Of a stretch of 64,000 nucleotides of DNA, positions 56,244 through 64,000 are shown one piece after another. Source of the DNA: Actinostola sp. cb2023. Taxonomy: Eukaryota; Cnidaria; Anthozoa; Actiniaria; Actinostolidae. Location: contig JAUJYZ010000416.1 of NCBI GenBank assembly GCA_033675265.1, positions 232,501 through 296,500 of the forward strand, in the 5' to 3' direction. Position 1 is the stretch's first letter. Every line of letters starts with the position of its first letter. The translations under genes were made by a program, and so were the position numbers. Below the pieces are notes generated by a model. That model had not been told where the DNA came from, did not search any database, and worked only from the letters and a program-made list of their open reading frames with translations.

Positions 56244-56931
56244 AGTCGGGCTTCCTGTGGAAAGACCGACTCTAAAAATGCAGTCCGGTCGTCTTCTTTG
56301 ACCTCAAATCGCCAACTGGGTTCTACAGCGCATGCGCCCTGTGTCGGCCGCTACGATAATCACACGAAACATCGTTTCTTCACAAACCTTGGCGGAGTTA
56401 GGAAGGTTATTACGTCTTGTTTTCAAAATAACCACAATAATTCATAGAGATATGGATTTGTCAATCCAGTACCAGTACTAGTACTGCAAAGGGTTTAGAG
56501 AACTTTAGAACTTAGAACGAAGTGAGAGCACAGTGAAGAGAAAAAAGCAGTTACGTCAGTTGTGAGTTTATTTTAAATACACCGAGGCCCGAGCCGATCG
56601 CGAGGTAAACCCATAACTTAATTATTTGCACTTCATCCAAACATTAATCACTCAGCTCTGCGATGTCTAGTTTATGTATGCGGTATTTGTATAATTTGTA
56701 TAATTTGTATGGATATATTTATGATACCAATTAAACTATGTCATTATTTTATCATTCATTATTCGCTGAGTTTGTGAAATCACAGTACTGAAATTGCAAG
56801 GAAAGCATGTTCTACCGAGTCACTCAACGAGCGACCAAACACTGTTTTAATCGCACTAAGATATATATGCTTTAGTTCAAATAGGCTACATTTCAGTTAG
56901 AAGCCCGACTTAACGCTAGAAGAGCGTCTAG
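56244..56931 (+). mobile_element. Helentron-like non-autonomous element, 688 bp
   Basis: The 5' end is AGTCGGGCTTC; the 3' end has GAAGCCCGACT, a hairpin (ACGCT-agaag-AGCGT) and CTAG before TTT. The organisation is the same as at 27061-29434 with different terminal repeats, so it is a second family. Interior without ORFs. Confidence 0.65.
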
Positions 56932-57318
56932 TTTTAAAATAACTACTAGAATGAAAATGATGTACGCGATATTATATTTGGGGTTATGGGGAGTGACGTC
57001 ATAGCATCCCCATGTGCCATTAGTGTTATTGACTCGGTCTAGAGTTCAGTCCTGATTTACCACTGATTTAAACTTGAGGTCAGTACAAGTTGATTATATT
57101 GCACCAATAGCTATCAGTAGTGATTTAGATTATATGTAATTTGCAGTTTTTACGTGAATGGATTAAAGGAAATATTATCAGTTTAAAAACCTATCTCCAC
57201 GCGGCCAACCGGGACAGATAATTGGTACAATGAAAGACAGGCTCTCCCAGCCGCTACAAATTATATTTACTTGAAACAGAAACTTTTGCACACATTTATT
57301 GGTGACGATCTCGTTTAG

Positions 57319-57663
57319 TTTGCAGCAAAAATATAACATCAGCACCTGATTACATCGCATCCCCTTACTATCCAAGTTACTACGTCAACAACATCCATTG
57401 CTCGTGGTACATCAATGCCCCTGTACATCACGTGATTCGATTAAAGTTTCTGGACTTTATGTTGGAACAACGAGACATGTGCTCTGATGACTTTGTGCAA
57501 GTATACGATGGAGATGAACGGACAGGTATTTCCCTTGGAAAGTTCTGCGGCTACATTTATCCAGAGTTTGTCCAATCGTCTTCCAATTCCATGACTGTCA
57601 TATTTCACTCAGATGAGAATATGGTACGACACGGATTTAAGGCGCTAGTTAACTTCACCAAAG
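57319..57663 (+). CDS. Exon: CUB domain
   Basis: A 115-codon phase 1-1 exon (acceptor TCGTTTAG, donor GTTTGT). It encodes a whole CUB domain: ASPYYPSYYVNNIHCSWYI, then RLKFLDFMLEQRDMCSDDFV, QVYDGDE, GKFCGY, SSSNSMTVIFHSDE and GFKALV. All four CUB cysteines are present, as are the Asp residues (CSDDFVQVYDG) typical of calcium-binding CUBs. CUB domains bind proteins in extracellular proteases and receptors. An alternative acceptor at 57324 would drop the first Cys and break phase. Confidence 0.92.
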
Positions 57664-58042
57664 GTTTGTAATGCATGATTGTTGATTAATGTTAATGGTA
57701 AGAAGTAGATTTGACATACGTTTGCTTGCTTAATGGGTAATATTTAAACATATTCGATAATTTGACTTTGCTTGTCACAAAATATATACAAATAACTGAG
57801 AGAAGTGATGACTGACGCGTGTGGTAAGAAACGTGGTTTAATCGACATGTAAACAGAATAAATATATTTGAGACCAATTTGAAGTGATGTTTCAAAGCCG
57901 AGAATCGCAGAGGACTGGAAACCCCGTCTAGTCCGAATTCGACTTCTCATACTCATTAATTATTACATGCAATGACCTAAAGGCAATAATAAAGAGTTAC
58001 GATATTTTTTCCCCGGAAAAACAATAATTCTAGTCTGTGCAT

Positions 58043-58190
58043 TTGCTCTGCTCATGCGCAGAGTCGAGAACATCGCATCCCACATGTGTTGGACATTTAG
58101 CATGAAGTAGAGCCTGCTTTCAGATTATATCGAATTCGGACAGTTGTATTGCCTCTACTCTGTCCAAGGTCCCGATGATTGTTGAACAAT
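58043..58190 (+). repeat. Dispersed repeat, copy 2
   Basis: Matches 8185-8320 in the same order (CTCATGCGCAGAGTCGAG, TAGAGCCTGCTTTCAGAT, AAGGTCCCGATGATTGT). Confidence 0.7.
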
Positions 58191-58339
58191 TTCCAGTTAC
58201 TAGTCTCGCCAGTACTTTCCGGGGTATCCAGGTCCATCATGTGACAAAATTGAGGGCACCTGGTTGGCTGGTTACCTCATGAATAATTAATGAGTATGAG
58301 AAATAGCTGTAATTGACGGTTGGTGTGATCTTATATTAG

Positions 58340-58501
58340 AATCGTTTTCATATGAGTGGGAAACCTACACTAACATGACACTCAAATAGCTTCCTTTCTG
58401 CATGAACCAATCAAAAATCGTGCATCACATGCACCCAATCAAAGTTATTCAATACGGCACTGCACGCGGTACCGTACCTTCTCCACTCATTCGAAAGTAA
58501 T
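58340..58501 (-). mobile_element. Short MITE, copy 3
   Basis: ATCGTTTTCATATGAGTGGG and CCACTCATTCGAAAGTAAT mirror the ends of 33588-33781. The interior GCGGTACCGTACC and AACCAATC read in the opposite orientation. Confidence 0.65.
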
Positions 58502-58731
58502 GTCAAATATTAACTACTATGATTATGAGTTAGTGTTCAATATGTCAGTAGCCAATCATATGATACAAAGTTTATTTGGTACTGGTTTGATGCAATGATG
58601 GCTTTAGTTTCAAAACAAAATAGTGCACAGTGATACCTAGGGTTTAGAAATATATAATTTATTATTATTATTTTTAATATGATTAATATGATTATTATTG
58701 TTGTTGTTTTTTGTTGTTGTTGTTTTAACAG

Positions 58732-58770
58732 TAGAAAACCTGGAACGAAACTGTAAGAAGTCATCAAGAG
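58732..58770 (+). CDS. Exon: 13-codon linker (candidate)
   Basis: A 39-bp phase 1-1 exon between GTTTTAACAG and GTATTT encodes ENLERNCKKSSR. It is phase-compatible with the CUB exon. A chance match of splice motifs cannot be excluded because it is so short. Confidence 0.45.
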
Positions 58771-59028
58771 GTATTTAATTATAATGTCAATGCTGCATTT
58801 ATTGTCATTTTTATTTAAAACAAATGAGTTGCCTGTCTGCAGGCCTTCCCATCTTAATATCATTTCTGAGTATGACAGCAGGCTAACAAAATAAAGTTTT
58901 CTTATACAATATGTTATGGTTGAATGAATTTAGTTTGTTCCCATTATAATTATTCCAGTTCTCGATGCACACTATTTGCCTTATTTTCGTCGGCAAATAT
59001 TTAGAACCCAATTTGACTTTTTAAATCA

Positions 59029-59165
59029 ATCAATCAATCAATCGATCGATCGACCGATCGACCGACCGATCGACCGACCGACCGACCTACCGACCGACCG
59101 ACCGACCGACCGACCGACCGACCGACCGACCGACCGACCGATCGATCGATCGATCGATCAAATCA
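59029..59165 (+). repeat. Tetranucleotide array (ATCA/ATCG/ACCG)n
   Basis: It grades from ATCA through ATCG to ACCG and back to ATCG, which suggests local mutation and homogenisation of an ATCA repeat. Confidence 0.95.
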
Positions 59166-59650
59166 ATAAATATTTTACTCAGTAGATCAATAAATTGGCT
59201 ATTCATCTACTGACACCCACGCACTACATTCGATATTTAATACACACAACACTCAAACTCACAATCAATCAATAAATCAATCAATATTTAGTTGTACCAT
59301 ATAGTGTTATAAAAAATGAGGGAGGACTGAAAACGGAGCATCCGGTAACACTTTATTGGGTAAAAGTAATTTTCAGCTAAGCCCATATAATATTTAACAA
59401 ATAGAAAACGCTTCCCGCTTTGCGTCTTGTATATATATCATATTGATCCTACTCGCTCGAGGCTTGGTTGTTGGTGCTCCAATCTACTCCAATCTACAAT
59501 ATACTGGCTATAATATAAACTATAATTAGGTAAAATAATATAAAAAATGAAAATGTTTAAAAAAGTAATTTTCACAGATAAACTCAAGTATAAACTCTAT
59601 TGACAATACAGAACATTATTATTTGACACATCAAACAAACTCAATTCATA
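59166..59650. other. Intronic or intergenic, no gene recognised
   Basis: AT-rich with scattered ATCAAT runs; nothing else supported. Confidence 0.5.
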
Positions 59651-59653
59651 TAT

Positions 59654-59738
59654 GACCCGAGTCGGGAATTGAACCCGGGCCACAGTGGTGACAGGCCAGC
59701 GAGTTCCCCGGCCACTACTCGGCCAACCATGCTACCCA
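59654..59738 (-). repeat. tRNA-derived SINE head (minus strand)
   Basis: The minus strand has a Pol III A-box-like TGGTTGGCCGAGT and a consensus B box GGTTCAATTCC about 45 bp apart. It ends CCGACTCGGGTCATATATGA, continuing into GAGTTTGTTTG. The 5' GGGTAGCATGG and the pairing of the acceptor ends are poor for a functional tRNA, so this is best read as a SINE. The 3' tail boundary near 59590 is uncertain. Confidence 0.7.
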
Positions 59739-59759
59739 TATATATAACATTCGGTGTTT

Positions 59760-60960
59760 GCTAAAATATATATAACATTCGGTTTACGAAGCAGTATATT
59801 GATGAGAAGCTATACACCCTATGCAATACTCGATTTCTTGAATTTGCATAAATTTGCAAAACCTGAAACTGTTAAGTATAGGTAAAATAATAGAATGAAA
59901 GATCATCCACAGTTTAGTAATTACCCCAAAAGTGCATTAATAAAAATGAAACCATCATAAAGTAATAAGCGTTTGAAAGGTGCAAAATACATTGAAACGA
60001 AGCATTTAGGGCCAAAGTCCGGTTTCTGGCACAAATCGTTGTAATTTCAAGTCACTACATCTTTTCAATATTTTGTGATAACACTCTCTTCAAAGAGATT
60101 GTCAGATACTGCTGTAACATATTCCCAATAACAAGGTGAATGATATTTTACGATTCTACCATTTATGCATAGGGTGAATAGGCCCGTAGCAACGCTTCCA
60201 ATAGCACTAGAAAAAACGCACGCTTTTCAAACCTTGGACAATAATTGGATATTATCAAAATATTAAATTTCCAAGCGCGCGTTTTTTAAGTGTATTATTG
60301 GCCAACGATATCCAACATTGTTGGGACCAATATAATATGGGATTTTGAGGCAACAAGTCGCAACATTTCGATCGTTTTGTGATCGTTGAAGCATAGCTCA
60401 ATAATATCACATTCAGCGAGTACACCTCGTCCAACATTTCGTGGATCCAACAATTAATATTGAGCGGTGTTTGGAGCGTCTGCATGGTTCAGGAAGGCTT
60501 TAACAACTTTTTTTTCAAGGTTGTCCACCAAGCTGTACCTGTCCGTATATTTCAAATACAAGACGATATAAGAGAATTGTAAAAAGTCAGTTGTTGAGTG
60601 ACATACCAGAGGAAATGCCAGAAGCGACTGCAGCATTGTAAGTACATGCTGTTTAGTTCCTTTTATCGTTGACCTGGAATGAAATAATAAGCTGAATAAG
60701 TGTATGTCAAGTTTGTTTATGATATATTACAGTTACAGTAACTCTCTTATTTCATTTGCGGTGCACACGGGTGTCCCCCTCATCCTTCACTGTAATGCGT
60801 AAAACGGGTCACGCTAGATCAGAATGGCATCGCATCAATATCTCAATTAATGGAACCCCCATGGGGACTCCCATTTAAAGAGTGGTGGAGATGATGCTCG
60901 GAAATTTTGAAAAAATAACCCCTAATAGATACCTTTAGAATTTCGAGCATCAAGACAAGT
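59760..60960. other. Repeat-rich noncoding region
   Basis: CCAACATTGTTGGGACC (60302-60319) and CCAACATTTCGTGG (60430-60443) look like parts of a dispersed repeat, but no ends were defined. No supported gene. Confidence 0.4.
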
Positions 60961-60964
60961 CCCT

Positions 60965-61555
60965 TTTCATGGGAGTCTCCCCCAACCTCATAATGACAAT
61001 GCATCAAGACAAGCCACTTCTATATGGGAGTCTCCCCCTACAACGAAAATTCATCACGATCAGTCTCCTCGCCACTTTTATATGGCAGTCTCCACCAACC
61101 CCACAATGACAATGCATCACGACGAATATCCTCACCACTTTTACATGGGAGTCTCCACCAACCCCACAATGACAATGCATCACGATGACTATCCTCACCA
61201 CTTTTATATGGGAGTTTCCACCAACCCCACAATGGCAATGCATCACGACGAGTATCCTCATCACTTTTATATGGTAGTCTCCACCAACCCCACAATGACA
61301 ATGCATCACGACGAGTATCCTCACCACTTTTATATGGGAGTCTCCCCCAACCCCACAATGGTAATGCATCACGACGAGTCTCCTCACCACTTTTATATGG
61401 GAGTCTCCCCAACCCCACAATGGCAATGCATCACGACGAGTATCCTCATCACTTTTATATGGGAGTCTCCCCCACCTCCACAATTACATTGCTTCGATCA
61501 CGACGAGTCTCCTCACCATTTTTATATGGGCGTCTCCCCCAACCCCACATTGACC
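60965..61555 (+). repeat. 60-bp minisatellite, about ten units
   Basis: The unit runs through TATGGGAGTCTCCCCCAACC, CCACAATGACAATGCATCAC and GACGAGTATCCTCACCACTT. Because 60 is a multiple of three, frames stay open on both strands (61082-61591 plus; 61004-61483 minus), giving a 20-residue repeat such as NPTMTMHHDEYPHHFYMGVS. Coding is not supported otherwise. Confidence 0.9.
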
Positions 61556-61599
61556 ATGTATCGTGACACCTTAAGCCTGTTGAATGCTTGACAATGACC

Positions 61600-63740
61600 T
61601 TGTCTAACAGAATGTTAAAGAACAGCGACATCATTGGGATCAAGAGAAGTGCGTTTGTTCTGGTACCCATTCTGCTTTACATGTATGTATTGCATGACCA
61701 TAGAGATTTGTGAAACATTAGGACAACTATACTTAACTTCATTTTAAGGGTTAGAGTGATCACGTGTCCACGTGATGTCATTAGTTATTGATAAAAAATT
61801 CGTTTTATTCTCCGCTCACGAGTTTTATTTACAAATACAAGCTGATGTATCTATCTTACTTCAATTACCGAGTTGTACGAATCCCTGCATAGAGATTGGG
61901 ATTTTCTTTAACACTTAAGGATATATTTGCTAAAACAGGTCACGTGACCTGAACTTTTAAACAATTTTCCTTAATATTTATTTTACCAACATAACAGTAC
62001 AATATCTCTATGCAGCATGTTATTCAGCTCTATTTGAAGCATTGATTTTGATATTAAATTTGTTGCCACTTACAAAACTCGAAAGCGGATCCACGAATTA
62101 GTGTTTTTCTGGATTATGACGTCATAGATCACGTGACCACAACAAAAAGCAAGCCAAAATTTTAAGGATGTCAAAACTAACAAAATATACAAATATTTTC
62201 AAGCAATTCTTCATTCTGTCCTCAAGGTCAAACAAGGTCAAACCCATGCCTTTTAGGCAGTCCCTGTAAGATTCGAGCAAAGTGGGAAATCGGCCCAAAA
62301 TCAAGATTTTGAAACTTTGCCTGAATGAAGTCTACTATCTGCCTGTTTGATTGGTATGGCTTGTTTTCCTTGAAAATATTTATTTCGAATTTTACGAGCA
62401 AAAAACGAATTTTCACATTTTGACGAGGCGAATATGCAAATTTATCGAAATTCAAAATTCTCTCAAAAATTCAGCAGTCACTCTTTCAAACTAAAATGCA
62501 CTACGACGATCAATGTTCTATTGGACTATTTACTAAGCGTTATATATCTTAGTTTCAATCGACTTTCGCAAAGATATTTGAATGCAAAGAAGACCTAGTT
62601 TTGGAGAAACTCAGAGAGCGTAAAGTATGCTAATTTCAACTACCGAAAACCTTGTGTAGTAGAGCGAGTAAAATCAAATAAGTTGTATCACCGTGAAGGC
62701 CAATAGTTGTAATAGTTTTCTGTGAAGAAATATCCGCGGGCACTCGATTGGTTTATTTGTGAGAGTGCTTTCAAATACATGAATATGCAAATTTCACAAT
62801 TCAAACGAATTCGCCGGTAAAGTATCAAACTATCGAAACGATCTGTTCTTAGCTTCACGGGTGCCTGACATTTGCTGAAATGACAAGATAAATTAATACG
62901 GTTTAGCTTATAATTATGTTCATTTAAAAGCTTGCTTACGATTTCGAGAGTTGTCATGTTGAATTAGGCAAAAACGCGCAATGTAACTTCTGAATCATCA
63001 AAGTTATGGTTGCAAATCCGCAGCTTTGGGTTTATATAATACCAATTCGGTTAGCAGAAAAGCAAAGTACATCGACATCAAATCGAATGAAAACCGGTAT
63101 TAGTTAAATTGCGAAATCGAATGATTTAGAAAGTAAAAATATCATTTTTCGAGGTGTCCTGAAATCGACAACTTGTTGCTAATTAATTCACCGGTGCTTT
63201 GGTCAGGTGTGTTTCGTTAATCAAGAATAGAACTTTATAACCTTATTTCCTCTGAATTGCATTTAATAAATGCCAACTTTTACTCTATGTAATCTTTTAC
63301 ATAAACTAAATATCCAAACAACGTGTACGTAGTACATTTATTGCATTTGTTGATTACCACTCAAAAGTCATGCACGTGATGCAGTTACCAAGGGACCGGT
63401 ACGTTGTGCAATACAAGCAAAGTCTTGACATTTCAAGGAATGGAATGATTGTCAGTATTAAAGTCCTGTAGAAAATGACGAAGTGTGGTATTGGTGCTGT
63501 TCTAGGCACAGAATGCGGCTTCGCAGTATATAGAGATAAGAATGCTGAGGTAATGCTGTCGATCAATGAATGTCGTCGCGATATAATTAACTGGGCATTT
63601 GAAGATGTTCAATCTGAGGGGACTCGCCAATGAAGGGGAACTCATAATGTGTAGAGCAGGTACGTACGTACGTACGTGTAAACCGTTTGCTGTGTTATTA
63701 CTTAACATGCACACATGCAGAAACGTTGCAATCTTGTGAC
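61600..63740. other. Noncoding region, no gene recognised
   Basis: AT-rich with short minus-strand ORFs (62228-62455, 62688-62957) lacking known domains. A (CGTA)n stretch lies at 63660-63676. Confidence 0.5.
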
Positions 63741-63747
63741 TCTTTAG

Positions 63748-63954
63748 GTATTTTTGGTGATACAGACCTAGTTGTGTGCCCAAAGCACCGTGATAATTTG
63801 GGTATATATTGGAGGGGTCGCCAGCGCCGCTGCCAGATTCCGCAGTCATTAGCTAACCATCCCTCAAACCAACCTAAGGGTGACCGGACAGTCAGCAAAT
63901 ATCTTTCACAAGCCGTATTCAAGCAAATTGGTGTGCTCGTTCCAATTGGATCAG
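63748..63954 (+). CDS. Exon with CPKHRD...W...C motif, uncharacterised protein
   Basis: A phase 1-1 exon of 207 bp between ACTCTTTAG and GTAATG. It reads DLVVCPKHRDNLGIYWRGRQ, RRCQIPQSLANHP, then RTVSKYLSQAVFKQIGVLVP and IGS. The pattern C-P-x-H-R-x(3)-G-x-x-W followed by C and a terminal L-x-P-[IV]-G-[ST]-G resembles a Cys/His module in many uncharacterised invertebrate proteins. It is phase-compatible with the mosaic gene but its content differs, so it more likely belongs to a separate gene or transposon-derived protein continuing to the right. Confidence 0.55.
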
Positions 63955-64000
63955 GTAATGACGTAGTAACCGTCATAGCATTTCTAATAACAAATATATT

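Noticed and set aside
59654..59738. Functional tRNA gene
   Set aside because: A and B boxes are present but the cloverleaf ends pair poorly and the sequence continues into a SINE-like tail.
61004..61555. CRISPR array
   Set aside because: Units are contiguous 60-bp tandem repeats without unique spacers, in a eukaryotic genome.
63476..63634. Possible first exon (MTKCGIGAVLG) of the gene with the exon at 63748
   Set aside because: No donor site with matching phase was found before the acceptor at 63747.

Overview
The window is eukaryotic, AT-rich and mostly transposable elements. It looks like a marine invertebrate, perhaps a cnidarian or sponge, but the sequence alone cannot fix the species. 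The reasons are GT-AG introns of many kilobases, extracellular LDLa/MAM/pentraxin/CUB exons, Penelope-like, Ty3/gypsy, Crypton-like and Helentron-like elements, foldback repeats and long microsatellites. No prokaryotic operon, CRISPR array or intact tRNA gene was seen.

Backbone gene (+ strand, 236-58770): sixteen exons were recognised, and every neighbouring pair of exons has matching splice phase (910 codons in total). In order they encode two LDLa repeats, a third LDLa-like repeat, a short Cys-containing linker, a complete MAM domain on three exons, a diverged MAM-like module on two exons, an orphan MAM leading exon, a pentraxin/laminin-G-like domain on three exons, the last two exons of another MAM, a CUB domain and a short linker exon. 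The product would be a secreted or cell-surface mosaic protein. Both ends of the gene lie outside the window. An unrelated exon with a Cys/His-rich motif lies at 63748-63954.

Intron contents from left to right: a foldback MITE and a 5'-truncated Penelope-like element (PLE) whose 3' end is duplicated head to head (0.9-2.6 kb); a TIR element, a hairpin element and a Helentron-like fragment (2.9-4.1 kb); a 1.3-kb foldback (5.7-7.0 kb); a minus-strand PLE split by a Ty3/gypsy LTR retrotransposon (8.45-14.97 kb); CCTTCT and CTA arrays (17-19.3 kb); a gypsy fragment and four tandem 1.3-kb units (19.85-25.4 kb); two abutting Helentron-like elements (27.0-29.4 kb); a deleted Crypton-like copy (29.6-30.4 kb); a PLE remnant holding a TTAA-flanked element (32.1-33.5 kb); a 9.2-kb inverted repeat containing two later insertions (34.16-43.39 kb); a full-length Crypton-like tyrosine recombinase element (45.18-47.63 kb); GATG-type arrays around a mini Crypton derivative (48.1-50.0 kb); a second large deleted Crypton derivative (52.6-54.9 kb); more foldbacks, a third Helentron-like end, a tRNA-derived SINE and a 60-bp minisatellite.

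The most notable signal is the Crypton-like family. One apparently intact two-exon recombinase gene is bracketed by direct repeats that look like recombinase sites, and its right end is a long hairpin. At least three internally deleted relatives in the same window keep the amino-terminal exon, and two keep a short conserved carboxy-terminal motif. Two of them, and two other places in the window, carry hairpins with similar CGAGCC/GGCGAG-type loops but different stems. The LTR retrotransposon also shows a precise self-priming signature.
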